A DNA stretch of 64,000 bases, taken from contig CM060731.1 of assembly GCA_030704615.1 (NCBI GenBank), forward strand, positions 93,910,756 to 93,974,755. The letters run 5' to 3'. Positions 25,796 to 37,417 of the stretch are shown one piece after another. The notes under the pieces were generated by a model. That model did no database searches and was not told the DNA's origin. It worked only from the letters and a program-made list of their open reading frames with translations. Source of the DNA: Takakia lepidozioides (lineage: Eukaryota; Streptophyta; Takakiopsida; Takakiales; Takakiaceae). The position numbers and the translations under genes were made by a program. Positions within the stretch are counted from its first letter, which is position 1. Each line of letters starts with the position of its first letter.

Positions 25796-28136
25796 CTGCA
25801 ATGGGAACATGTATCAGAATTGCGCATGACAAAGCTATAGGATATTTCGTATACAAGAGGTACTTGAATCCACAAATACCTGACTCCAAAATGTGGCCTT
25901 GTGAAGCCATTGATACGACATTTCAAGAGCAACAAATGAAGTATATGAACAACCATGCAAAGATGCTGGCACCTTTGAACGACAAAGAGTACCAGAGGAA
26001 CATTGCTTCATTGGCCGCCAAGGAGCCAGATGCGCAGGCAACTCCACAGAAAGGCAGGAAGGCTGGTCGAAAGGGGAAAGATCCAAAGGCTCCGGAGGTA
26101 GTAGCCAAGTCACCTGGGAAGCCTAAGGACAAAGAGAAGGAGAAGGCTAAGGGGAAGGAGAAGGCGAAGGAGAAAGAGACGGAAAAGGAGAAATGTGAGG
26201 ACAAGGAGAAAGATGAGACCGCTGGAAGGTACACCCTCACTGTTCAATGTCCATTCGATGCCAAGCCACACCCTTCCCGTGCGGACTTGGCAGGGCAGAT
26301 CAAGATTGTGAATGAGGGATGGCTGGCGATGATGGAGACTTGGAGAAAGAGTTACTCGGGGGTGCCATCACCAACTTGGGATAACATGATTTCATTTCTT
26401 AATCTGGTAAGAATCTTTCTCTTCACATGGGACTTTCGAATTTTGTGTATGCCAATGTAGATGATGGTTTCTGTTGGGACCCTCATTTCTATTTGACTTG
26501 AAATTATACCGGTATGCTGCAGGTGAGCAATGGTCTCTCATTCGTATGCGGTGTTCAAAAACCCTTTGCCGCTGACATGGTCATCCTTGACATCCTAGAT
26601 GGCCTGCCTATCCCCGACGTTCCTCCAAAGGGAAAGACTCCATCCTGGAACAGATTCGATGAGAACTACTGGAGTTGGGTATTTGGCTTCTGCAATAATT
26701 TCCTTTCAGATGCAGGAACGCTTTTGCTCTTCCAGTCATGTGATAAGGATAGTCGTAAGGGTCTGGCGTCATACCTGAAGTCGTCTGGGTTCGAAATTCT
26801 GAGGACATGGAATTGTGTGAACATCCTGTACCTTCTGAAAGGTGGTTGCCCTGGACAGCTGGTATGGCACCGCCCTACTCTGAACTGTTTCCCAATGTCT
26901 TTTCAGTTGTTTCTACTGGCTTGCTCTACCACCATATGTGATGATCGGCACCGATCATCACAAAAACATTCCATTGTAGTTTACATTTGCAGTCCATATT
27001 TTGTTCTTTCATGCGCCATAATTTCTTTCGAATTTCTATGTCTCACTCCTACCTTGCATCTTTGCCAGACAAGGATGTTTGAGGCAATCTGCCTGAGGCG
27101 GATTCGCACTTTCAAAACACCTTCATCCGTTCGCAGCTTTGAAATTTCCGACCAGGGGTGTTTTGTCAACCCCCCATATGAACCGCATGTGGATGACATG
27201 CTGTACAATTTCATGCACTCCAGTCAGACAGCCAAAAGACCAGACGAGTTTCCGTGGAGAGGTGCAAGGCAAAGAACCCCAGCGTTCATGCAGACGCTCT
27301 TGGAGTCATGCAGCCACCATTCTGCAAGGGTGGTCGACCTCACACTATCCACAGGTTCGTTGGTTCAATACTGTTTCCATTCTGAAGGTCTTCCAGTTTG
27401 CATCCGATTTTGCATCCTCTACAACCTTCTTGAGGCTTTCTGTCTTGGCAGGTGCAACTTACCGTGCTTGCAAGGTTGGTGGGAGAAGCCTTTTTGGCAT
27501 GGAGGGCGACACCGAACTATTCAAGAGTGTCCTCCTCCATCTTGTGTCTGGCTCTACGTCTGGCACACAGACCGAACAAATTCAAATCAGAAATGATGAG
27601 GATACCGAGGATAAGCAGATCGACAACGACTTCTCATGTGAGTAAGTCGGCCATGGAAATGTCATTCCAGTTTGGGTGCTTGTTCAATTTTGCATACATC
27701 AAAATTGCAGTAATAACTTTTATCATGCTTTGACTTGCAAGAACGACAGCGATGGATCTTCAGGAGAAACCCTCATTTGTGCTGAGACTGTTTTCGACAG
27801 CCCCCTTTCCACTTTTGTACTTCCTGTCTATGCCGAAGCAATGGCACTTGAAATGGCCGAGGCTCTATCCCCTGACTTCTTATTGCCCGATCGCACGAGT
27901 AGCCATCGTAGATCCGGAGTTCTGAAATTCTTGGACTTGGATGCAGTGGACGCGCGGGGATACATTGTACTGACTCTGGATCAGACTGAACTTCGCATTT
28001 ATTTTGTTCAATTTATATCCTATTCGGAACTCATTGAATTCCCTTGCCTCATTGCATTTGTTCCGGCAGAAAAAAAGGTGATTCAAACAATCTATTCGGA
28101 CTCAAATGTCAATCTTCATGAATCCATCCCCTCAAC

Positions 28137-28345
28137 CCCTCACACTTATGTCATATCCATTGTGCATTCATCCATTGTGTATTCATGCATCCTCCATTCA
28201 AGAATGTTTTCCACCATTCAACATCCATCCCACATTCATCCATTGTACTCTCATCCATCCCATATTCATCCATTTGCTTGCATTGTTCCCACATATCCAT
28301 ATATTTCTCATCCACTCTACATTCATCCATCCTGCATTCAATTGT
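28137..28345. repeat. Degenerate CATTCATCC low-complexity tract
   Basis: The motifs CATTCATCCAT, CATCCATCCCA and similar recur through about 200 bp. It sits in the last intron of the ParB/methyltransferase gene. The open frame across it is a composition artefact. Confidence 0.8.
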
Positions 28346-28395
28346 TGCTTTCAGGTGGGGATAACCACGTCCTTTTATTATTTCATCGAACTTGA

Positions 28396-28546
28396 TTCCG
28401 CGGTTGAGGGTGCTCTTCCGCGGAAATACAGTCTGCTTCTTAATTGACGCGCGTTGACGTGGCTTTTAAGCTTGATGACGTGGAGTGAGCCCGGTGACGT
28501 GGCGTTCGTTCAAGGTAACGTGGCGTGAGCGCGGTTGCGCTCACAC
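28396..28546. repeat. Right terminal region of the 11.8-kb element
   Basis: It contains two TTCCGCGG boxes (28396-28425), then TGACGTGG-type motifs at about 28455, 28476, 28493 and 28516, then the GTGAGCGC...GCGCTCAC palindrome. The double TTCCGCGG block is matched in inverse order in the small element at 47895-47929. Confidence 0.65.
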
Positions 28547-28952
28547 AGAGGCATCCCTGTCGCAGATCATGCAGGTTAGACTGCAAATTGATGGCGCCGA
28601 AATAGTATGCAGTTCATTTGTGTATTGTAGATACTATCATATGCTTGAGTAACAAGTTGGTGAAGATCACGTCATGCGGCGTGGGCATCAATTGTCATGA
28701 AGACTGGAGGCTGGAGCTCATGAAGCGTTGATTTTGTATGTCGATTTTGCACAGTTGCTGATAGCTGGTGCAGTATCTTGCTCGTGATATGGCTATGGCG
28801 GAGGCAGTCGCCACCATGAACTGTCGTCAAACACCAACAGTATACATTGGCAGAAAACAGGGAAGATCCTCAACCATCTTCACACTCACTTCTCTCTCGT
28901 CAATTATTAGGGTTTGTAGCTTTGGCAGCTTTGAGGGTTCAGTTTTGTTGTT

Positions 28953-30841
28953 CATGGCTCCTCCCAAAGTCCCAGACACATTCAAGTACAAGTTTTTTTT
29001 TCAAAAAATAGACATGCCCCCGTCGTCAATGTTTCATCGAGTGCTTCAACTAGCACCTGTAGAGCCAAAATGTGTGGTGTTTGATCCTACTATGGCAGAG
29101 GCTTCTAAGGAGATTTCTAAAAAACGTCAAAAAGTTTATGACTTGAACAGATATTTTCAAGATAATTGGGTTGCCAAACTTCCTCGGGCGAGTCTGTTGT
29201 TGGTGCAGATGGGAGGGTCACTCAAGTTCGTTGAAAAGTCTATACTAGGATTGAGGGAAAAGACAAGTTGTTTGTTCCAAAACTTGACAGCTTGTGGAAA
29301 CATGCTGGACGTCGCAAGGCTCTAGTTGCAATGCCGGAAGTGGCAGTACTAGAGATTATTACTAGTTCTTGAACTCTAACACTGCCCTAATTTTCCACCT
29401 GCTTGGTGAAGGTCGCCCCATGACCGATTATGAAGCTATGCACAGTTTGTTCAGGTTCTTAAATGTTCCTCATAATCCTGTCAAACATTGGTCAGACTCT
29501 TCTGGTTGGGAGATGGCAGATGTTATGCATCAAATTGTATTGAAAGCCAATTGTGTTGTAGCATCAAAGTTCTGTAGCATCTCTGCAGATGAAGTTACCA
29601 CCATTGATAACCAAAGCTGGTTGTTTGTCCATGCATATGTTGTGCAAAATTGGAGGCGGATTCATATTCTATTGACACTTGAGCATGTTGTGGAAGGGGG
29701 AAATGCTGACAACTGGAAGTGGATGATGGTGGGTGCACTCATGAATTTCGGTGGGTTGATGTCAGAGCACCAGATTGGCGGGCGATTGATGTGCATGGGT
29801 GCTAACGGGGTCTCTGTTTTTCAAGGCATTCGGACATGAGTTACAGTTCAACTCCAAGAGCAATATGCACCATATATGATAGGCGTTCATTGTATGGCGT
29901 ATCAAACAAACTTGACTGTTCAGGCTTTATCCAATGTGGGTATGGTCTGCAAGTTGGAACAGCTCTTGCAAGCTCGTTATGGGTATTTTTCTACCTCTCC
30001 CAAACGTCATCTTGAGTTTACTAAACTTGCAGAGATTGTGAAAACAGAGGGACTAAAGATCTTGCGTAATGTGAAAACGCGATGGATCAGCATGTTGGAG
30101 CCCCTTAAAAGGGTGGCAGCAGAGTACAAAACACTCATTGTCAAAATGGCTATTGATAGTGGTTCAGTTGGGGCTGCAAAGGTGAACCTGACTCTGTTAT
30201 GTGATTTGGAAACCATCTTGAGCCTACCTTACAGTCTTTTACCATTGTTGGAGTCTGTCAACATGCTTATCAAGTTTGCCCAAACGAGGGATGCCTTTGT
30301 GTGTGATTTTGTTATTGTTGTCAAGATATGCCAAGCAGAATTATATACGATGTATCCTGATCCCACCACAGCGTTCAAGGCTGATCACTTTCAAGAGTTC
30401 ACAGATGTGGTTTCAAATACAAGTTGTAGGATCACACAAGATTGGGTGACTGACCTCAATACCAATCATGAAACTTTAGTTTTCAAGATCATGGGGCAAT
30501 CTTATATGGCCCATAGCATGTCACCAGTGACTGGGCAGCCTTCTGCTGTGAACAGAACAGATTTTGCTAACCATGTAGCACGAGTAAAAGCCCAATGTAC
30601 TGCTGCAGCTGATCTACTGGTTTCTGAACTTGAGAAGAGGTTCCCTAGGCATATGGCAGTCCTCAAACAAGTCTACTGTACCCCAAAGAAGGCAACATCA
30701 ACTGACCATTGGATCCAAGAGCCTCTCAATGACAACTTGCTTGATTTGCAGATGTACCTATTCAAGTTGACAATGAAAACTAATGCTCAAAAGGCCATGG
30801 GTGAGCCCTTTGACATGAACCCTGTTACAAAGCTTTGGCAA
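28953..30841 (+). pseudogene. hAT transposase-like gene, 5' part, decayed
   Basis: This resembles plant hAT/zinc-finger-862-like transposase proteins. ATG at 28953 starts MAPPKVPDTFKYKFFF. Near 29190 a one-base shift moves the frame to ESVVGADGRVTQVR, followed by a TGA, in what should be a BED-like finger (later WKHAGRRKALVAM). The body is open at 29369-29839 (MTDYEAMHSLFRF, ISADEVTTIDNQSW) and 29876-30841 (HCMAYQTNLTVQALSNVGM, LKILRNVKTRWISMLEPLKR). It is cut at Leu-Trp-Gln (30841), where the 5' LTR begins. The missing C-terminus resumes at 42373. Frameshift, stop and insertion make it a pseudogene. No terminal repeats were identified for it. Confidence 0.75.
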
Positions 30842-31322
30842 TACAGCCTAAATTAGCAAAGGTCAGTTATGGGCTTAAGCCATAAATAGTAAAAGTATAA
30901 GAAAGGCTTTAAGCAAAGCCATATACAGTAAAAGTATATGTATAGACTTAAGCAAAGTCTAAAAGAAGGCTAGAGCCAAATAAAGCAAAAAGTAAGCTAT
31001 AAGAGCATGGAGGGATATCAGGAATAGCTACAACGATATCTTAAGAGCAAGGGGGTGAAACCTCAAAGAGTACTTAAAGGGGACCTGGTGCTAAGTCGAG
31101 GGAGGAGAACACAGTCAGGGAACAGAAGGACAAGTAGTCAGAGAGAGCTTGATGATCAGACGTGGTTACTCTGAGCCTTGAGAGAGCAAGGCAGTCTTAG
31201 CACCAAGAGGGATCCTGTACTCTTTAGCAAGTAGGCAAGAGAGGTCTCTAAGGTTGGGAGGTTATCTTGCTCAGAGGTGGCTTAGTTGTTAAGTACTTTC
31301 CATAAAAGATTTGATCGTTACA
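30842..31322 (+). repeat. 5' LTR of the Ty3/gypsy element
   Basis: It matches 41888-42372 along its whole length with roughly two dozen substitutions or small indels by eye. It ends ...GATCGTTACA. The canonical TG start is missing: the first bases (TACAGCCTA) correspond to TGTCACAACCTA in the 3' LTR, so a few bases at the junction were lost or changed. Confidence 0.88.
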
Positions 31323-31324
31323 TT

Positions 31325-31336
31325 TGGTATCAGAGC
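31325..31336 (+). other. Primer-binding site for initiator tRNA-Met
   Basis: TGGTATCAGAGC follows the 5' LTR after two bases. This is the standard complement of the 3' end of plant initiator tRNA-Met and fixes the LTR boundary. Confidence 0.9.
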
Positions 31337-31343
31337 GATAGAG

Positions 31344-34300
31344 ATGACGGATAAGGGGAGTCAGGGTGCAGATGTACCACCAGTTGAGCTTAGGCCACCA
31401 GTAGAGGTTAGGCCCGAGTTTAATCAGCCTCCTCCGTTATTGTTTCAACACCGGAGGAATTATAGAGGATGAAGGCTAGTATAGCGCAGATTAGCCAAGT
31501 CGTAGGTTTGGACAGACAAGCCAGTCAGGGAACACTGCAAATGGGTTGCAAGACTAGTGTCATGAAAGACTATAGTCCACCAAAGTATACGGGTACAGAG
31601 TTTGTTTGTACAGTTGATGCAGTAGAGTAGTGGCTCTCCAAGTTTGAGCAGTACTTTCGCTTGTGTGGCATTAAGACCGATGAAGCAAAGATTTCAAATG
31701 CGGTGGTGTACCTGTACGACGCGACACATCGTTCGTGGAGGAAGTTGGAGGCTGATGCAAATTAAACTTCCCGTCACATGGACAGAGTTTCGGACAATAT
31801 TTGAGACCAACTTTGTACCACCAGACGAAGAAGGCCGAAACATACAGTCGTGGAGGTATCTGAGACAGGGAACTTTAAGTGTTCAGGCATATGCAGATAA
31901 GTATCGTGAGCATACCTTAAAGTTCCCAAGGATGTCACTGATGTAGTACAACTTGTTTTCTTTGTACAAGGTCTTAAAGATGAGATTAGACCCGATGTCC
32001 AAAAAGCTAGAAGTGCGTCTTTACAAGATGCAATAGAACTAGTTTTGATGTACGAAGGTGGAAAAAAATTACATCAAGCCAGAGAGGCTGGAACCAATTA
32101 TAATCAGTCAAAACGATTTTTTGGAAAGCCAGCCAATTGGGGAACCAACCAAGCTAAGGTTGGATTCAAAAGGAAAGAATCCCCTATGGCTGAGAGGGCT
32201 TTTCAAAAATCAGTATTGACGCCAGAACAAAAAGACAAAGCCAAGAGAGAAGGCTTGTGTTTTGGATGCCTAGGGCCACATCAGTGGAAAGGGTGTCCAC
32301 AAAACAACCATAAGAAAGTGGCAATGATGCAAGTGAGTCAGGTTCCAGGAACCCAGGGGGATAATCCTGAAATTGTTGGTAGACCTTCAAGAAAAGCTTT
32401 CTTTGTGTCCATGAGAAGACGGTGTCGCATGCACCAGACTGCTTCCTCTCGCAAGAGGCCAGCAATGGATATCAGTTTGATGGGGCACATCTGATCAAGA
32501 TGATTGGAAAGGTGCAAGGTGAGAAGGTACTTGTATTGTTTGACACTGGATCCACGCATAATGTAATAAGCTCACACATGGTTAAGAAGTTGAACTTACC
32601 CATGGAGCCTTCACCATACCAGTACACGGTGGAGATGGCTGATGGCAAGGGAACGGAAATATGGGATAAGCGAATCCCAAATCTCAAATTGACCATACAA
32701 GAGTATTTTGAGAATTTGAGTTCTGAGATTACCAAGTTGGCCAGATATGATGTGGTATTGGGGAAAGGGTGGCATGCTCAGAAAGAACCTAGTATCAATT
32801 TCAAGACTCATGTGTACCAGTTTGAACATGAGGGTAGAAATATCATGAACGAGGTGAGCGCTACTTGCCAGATACGCCCTTGGTTACAGCGATGCGAGTT
32901 CTTCAAGTGTCAGATTGTAAGTATCTGAACCTATGTTTTTTGCAAGAGGTCTTAGAAGAATACGGAACAGAGATGGTTCCATCTGTAGACAATTCCATGA
33001 CAAGTTGGGTACTTCAAATTCGCACGGGATGGAGGCTTTAGAGACCTGTGAGCAAATGATCGGGGAATTTGCAGATGTTTTTCGTTCAGAGTTGCCGAAT
33101 CATTTGCCTCCTAGACGGAATGTTGAGCATCGAATTGAGCTTATACCTGGATCTAGTCCAGTAAGTCGACCTCCTTATATGACAAGTTTAAAGGAAGAAG
33201 AGGTGGTTAGAACAATGTTGGACGAGTACCTAAGGTTGGGTCAGATTCGTCCAAGTTATTCTCCGTTTGCTGCTCCAGTCCTTTTGGTACCTAAGAAGGA
33301 TAAGTCTTTTCGTATGTGCATTGATTACCATGGTCTGAACAAAATTACTGTTAAACATCGATATCCTATGCCTCGGATTGATGATTTGATGGATGTTTTA
33401 TAGGGAGCCTCAATCTTCAGCAAGATTAATCTCAAGAGCGGCTATCATCAGATCAGGATAAGAGATGAGGATGTGTTTAAGACAGCTTTTAGGACCAAGT
33501 TTGGTCATTACGAGTTTTTGGTTATGCCATTTGGTTTGACAAATGCTCCTGCGACATTCATGATACTAATGAATGATGTTTTGAGACCTTTCATGGGAAA
33601 ATTTGTGGTTGATTTTGTTGATGACATATTGGTCTACAGTAAAACAATTGAGGAACATGTGGTTCATCTCCGTCAAAGTTCTAACAACCTTACGCAGGGT
33701 TACACTGTGTGCTAATCCAAGCAAGTGTAAGTTGATTAAATTTGAGGTGGAGTATTTAGGACACATTGTGTCAGTGGATGGTGTCAAGATGGATCCTAAG
33801 AAGGTAGCTGTCATACTCAGATGGCCTAGATACTGATTTGTTAGCAGGTTGTACGAGTGGACTGCGTTGCAACAAGAAGGTTTTGATCTCTTAAAACGTG
33901 CTGTAGCTACAGCACCTGTATTAAAGATTGTAGATCTACAAAAGCCTTTTGTGTTGGAAACGGATGCTAGTCGCATTGTTGTTGGAGCGGTCCTAAGTCA
34001 GGAGGGTCGGCCAGTTGCTTTTGAGAGCCGAAAGCTTAATCTAGCTCAACAGAGATACCGCACACATGAGCAAGAGTTGTATGCTATTATACACGCCTTA
34101 AAAGTTTGGAGGCACTACTTGTATGGGGCAGTGTTTACAGTCTATACAAATCATAAGACACTTACCTAATTCTGTAACCAACCTTATCTCAAGGGACGTC
34201 AAGCTCAATGGTCTGAATTGATGCAGGAATTCCACATGGAGATTCGGTACAGAAGAGGTAAGGATAATGTGGTAGCTGATGCATTGTCTCGTATTATGTA

Positions 34301-35505
34301 TCAGATGGCTTTTACAGTAATAGAGAACAGTCTCCTAGTGGAGATAAGAGAAGCTCAAAGAGAGGATGATCATATCCTAAGGGTGTGGGAAAGGGTTAAC
34401 CAAGACAATATTGCGCAGAATGATAGATCAGTTTCATTTGAGTCCACCACTAAAGTCCACACTTACACCATTGAGGATGGTTTCGTGAAACGGAAAGACA
34501 AAGTTTGCATTCCAAGTTCAAGAGAACTTCGAAAGAAGATTCTTACAGAATGTCATGACAATCCTTGTGCAGGACATCTAGGGGTTGAGAAAACCTATGA
34601 GTTAGTGCGACGACACTTTTGGTGGCCTAAGCTCAAGGCAAGCGTGCATGAGTATGTGACACATTGTTTCAGGTGTCAAGTCATTAAAGTAGAACACCTG
34701 AAGTCTCCAGGGTTGTTACATCTGTTGGAAATTCCACAAGGTCGGTGGGAAAGCAATTCCATGGATTTTATTACTGATTTGCCCAGGACACAATGTGGAA
34801 AAGATGCAACTCTAGTGGTTGTAGATAGATTGTCCAAGATGGCTCATTTTATTCCTACCAAGAAGGCTGTGGGAGCTCCTGAAGTAGCGGAGTTGTTTGT
34901 TCAGGATGTGTTTCGTTTGTGCATGGATTACCTATGTCCATAGTATCAGACAAAGATCCTAGATTTATTGGTCATTTCTGGACAGCCGTGTTTAAGACTT
35001 TGGATACAAAGCTAAACATGAGCAGTGGAGATCATCCACAGAGTGATGGACAACAGACTGAAAGAGTAAATCAGGTTCTAGAAGATATGTTGCGGGCCTA
35101 TGTAGGTGACAGACCAATCTCATGGGAGAAGTATTTGCCATTGTTAGAATTTGCATACAATGACAAAAAGCATGATTCAACAGGGATAAGTCCATTTGAG
35201 CTAGTATATGGGTATAGACCCACGAGCCCAGTTATGATTGGATTTCCACAAAATGTACCTAGTGCAGCAGAGTTTGTAACTCAGATGCAAGAGCAGCTAG
35301 CAAGTGCAAGGTTGCATATTCGTAAGGCCTCAGATCGGGCTAAGAGTTATGCGGATAAGAAACGCACTTTCAGGGAATTCAAGGTGGGGGACAAAGTGTT
35401 CCTATTGATACCATCACCTTCACCTACCCTTGTGAAAGGGAAAGGTAAGAAGAAGGGTAAGAAGTTATCTCCTCGATATTGTGGACCTTGGCTGATTGTG
35501 AAACG
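31344..35505 (+). pseudogene. gag-pol polyprotein, main part, broken by stops and frameshifts
   Basis: Domain order is Ty3/gypsy. Gag spans about 31344-32400, with WTEFRTIFETNFVP and a zinc knuckle variant CFGCLGPHQWKGC (C-x2-C-x3-H-x4-C, one residue shorter than usual). The aspartic protease has LFDTGSTHNVIS (about 32540). Reverse transcriptase covers about 33060-33720 ([22 protein letters not shown], and FVDD in place of YVDD). RNase H is at about 33950-34170 (LETDASRIVVGAVLSQ), integrase at about 34550-35400 (GHLGVEKTYELVRRHFWWPK with its CFRC, then MDFITDLP and SDGQQTERVNQVLEDM). Internal breaks are seen at about 31480, a TAG at 33401, a shift near 33690, a stop at 33834, TAA at 34167 and TAG at 34941. 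Reading stops at 35505, in GPWLIVKR, where the CACTA element starts. Confidence 0.88.
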
Positions 35506-37417
35506 CACTACAACAGATTGCGGCTTTTACGTCTCTGTGTTATGACTGCAAATGCAGTTATGGAAGCCATTTACGACTTCCTGACTCTGAAGACGTAAAA
35601 GCCTAGTCAGTTGTGACATGGCAGATATGACTCTCCAGGTTGGCTGTGACGTGGCGCCTGAGCAGATGTGGGGGTAGTCATACACGTTGGCTTTACTGAA
35701 TGACTGAACGGACAGTGTAGTCCATGTCAGCGGCTGTGCAAGAGTGACACGTGCTTGATACAAGAAATGACACGTGGCAAAGTGTTCGCTCTCCATGACT
35801 GTGAACTATGACTACAGGTGTGCTAATCCGGTTGCAACACGTGGCACGCTGCAATTTTTACACGTGGTCCCTCAGCAGATTGACATGTGCCATGATGGGT
35901 GTTTTTTTGGGTGTATTGCTATTTTTTAACATATTTGTAATTCTGCCACGTGGTGTAGTACTATTGGAGAGTGGAAATAGATGTAGTCATTATTATGACT
36001 ATGATAGCAGTCATGTACATGTCTATTACAACAATGAAATATAATATATAATACAAAAGGAACAAGGCAGCAAGACATAACTGCAACAAGCTGAGCAAAA
36101 CCAAGAGATTGTACACCATCTCTATTTACCAATCTATTTATCATTATCATTTTTGTCGCGATCTAAAAATACATAAAATAGTCATATGTTCTCATGTGAA
36201 TTAATTGTCTAACTATAACACTTTGAAAAGAGTTCACCCAGAATCTTCTAACTACTCATGTATTCCATCAATCTGCAACCCATCAAAAACTAAGGCTTGC
36301 ATGTCTTTAAGAATTACTATAGCAAGGACATCTGTTTCTTTTCCAAGTTCTTGCATAAGATGCACCAACCAACATTGCATTGTGAGACACTCACTCGCTA
36401 TACTCCAAAGCGTCCAGGGAAGGTCACTGAGCAACTTGCCAAGGCGAAAACAATTAAGAGATTATCTAATACCACATATGAAAAACCAATGCCAGTGTTG
36501 TTTATGGTAACTTCTATCCCATGGACTCGTAAACAAACCAAAGCAAAAAGGTTGGTGTGTGTTGGCGAAGTTGTCAGATACTTCACAAAGAAACATGCAC
36601 GAAAAATGAGAGCCAGGAGGATAGGAAGGTCATTCACGTTTATACAAAGACGTCTTGCCCATTGCCCAGCACCCTACGTCACCCACATTCTATCTCTACT
36701 CCTTCAGCTATCCATGCCTCTGCACAAATCAAGCATTCATCCTTGCTTTGCTGCTAGCAGCTGACAATGACAGCCTACATTTGTTCTAGGAAACACCCAA
36801 CTCAGCGTAGCACACTAGTTCCTATCTCAATTGCGTCTGCTACTATCTGAAATGTAGCAGGCATTCACCTTTCTGCCCCGATTGACCCATCAGTGACTGG
36901 GCTCAGATAAGTATTCATTCCACAGCTTCTCCTCGTCTCTGTTACCTGTTTTTTGACACTTTCTTGTTGTCGCATTGGCAGTATCATGTCAAAGTCACTC
37001 CAAACTAGATTCACTCAACCAACTAACTTGCAGAATTGAACGTGGAAATTTAGGGCCGATTCTGATAAGAGGGAAAAACAGGGTGAAATGTGTTGAAGAA
37101 GATGCCTTCATTAGCAGTGCCTGATTTTATCACTGCCGCTGCTGCCAGTTGACCATCTACCCATGCAGGTTTCTTGTAGCTATTGATCCACAGGGAATCA
37201 CAGGTAATCTTGTGCTTGAAATCTGGCCCTCTTGGATGAATCTGGACCCACACAAAATCCCTGCTCCTTCAGCTATCCATGCCTCTGCACAAATCATGCA
37301 TACATCCTCGCCTTGCTGCTAGCAGCTGACAATGACAGCCTATAATTGTCAAAGCAAACACTAGCAGGGAAAATAGGGTGAAATATGTTGAAGAAGGTAC
37401 CTTCACCCCTTTCCCCA

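Larger units (their letters stand above)
22403..26961. repeat. Family of about 20 dispersed 24-bp palindromes
   Basis: Arms are GTGATGRTCGG and CCGAYCATCAC around a 2-bp YR centre, usually TA, TG or CA. Copies: 22403-22432 (longer arms), 22513-22536, 22628-22655 (degenerate), 22714-22737, 22779-22802, 23373-23396, 23469-23491, about 23503-23525, 23569-23592, 23674-23697, 23739-23762, 23844-23867, 23909-23932, 24013-24036, 24078-24101, 24161-24177 (partial), 25226-25255, 25323-25347, 25460-25483 and 26938-26961. They lie in introns of the ParB/methyltransferase gene and none was seen elsewhere in the window. Some extend into the flanks: AAAG...CTTT at 25226, and GGCGAA...TTCGCC around 22506-22543. 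Confidence 0.9.
21927..28447 (+). pseudogene. ParB-like domain plus DNA N4/N6-methyltransferase gene, rearranged
   Basis: Exons on the + strand: 21927-22210, 22267-22349 (Lys/Glu-rich), 24178-24516, 24601 to about 24976, about 25925-26406 (long Lys/Glu repeat), 26523-26861, 27069-27354, 27452-27637, about 27742-28077 and 28355-28447. The 24178 exon has FYVWDGNHRLLAW, the ParB/sulfiredoxin-fold signature. The 26523 exon has a Rossmann-like end (FLSDAGTLLLFQ) after VILDILDG, where a (D/N/S)PP(Y/W) motif IV is expected. The next two exons give RVVDLTLSTG and GATYRACKVGGRSLFGMEGD, matching motif I (D-x-F-x-G-x-G) and the following (G)R-x-x-G-x-E. Motif IV before motif I is the beta-class order. 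Two exon blocks (22985-23310 and 25020-25795) are on the opposite strand, and the second has a one-base frameshift, so this copy is very likely non-functional. It probably encoded one large nuclear protein. ParB-plus-methylase fusions are well known in bacteria and phages. Confidence 0.6.
16751..28546. mobile_element. 11.8-kb MULE-like transposon with transposase and ParB/methyltransferase cargo
   Basis: The left end starts near GCGTGAGCCTTGCG (16751). The right end is near GCGCTCACAC (28546). Both ends carry GTGAGCGC...GCGCTCAC palindromes and several TGACGTGG-type motifs. The element is defined mainly by comparison with 47801-49380. The two share about 40 bp of one terminus, the 14-bp block CCTATAACCGAGGA (16894-16907 here, inverted at 49278-49291), and the block TGTATTTCCGCGGA...ACCGCGGAA (28396-28430, inverted relative to 47895-47929). 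Inside are a SWIM-domain transposase (- strand) and a divergent ParB/methyltransferase gene (+ strand). No intact target-site duplication was found. The outermost bases are uncertain by a few positions. Confidence 0.72.

Noticed and set aside
28106-28354. Protein rich in His, Ile, Pro and Ser from the CATTCATCC tract
   Set aside because: Pure consequence of a short tandem repeat; only the end after 28355 looks like an exon.
16742-28555. A target-site duplication for the 11.8-kb element (GACGCAATG versus AGAGGCATC)
   Set aside because: Only partial similarity; not better than chance at this length.
36557-36764. Open frames on the + strand in the CACTA element as transposase
   Set aside because: No TnpD or TnpA motif; they overlap repeated modules.
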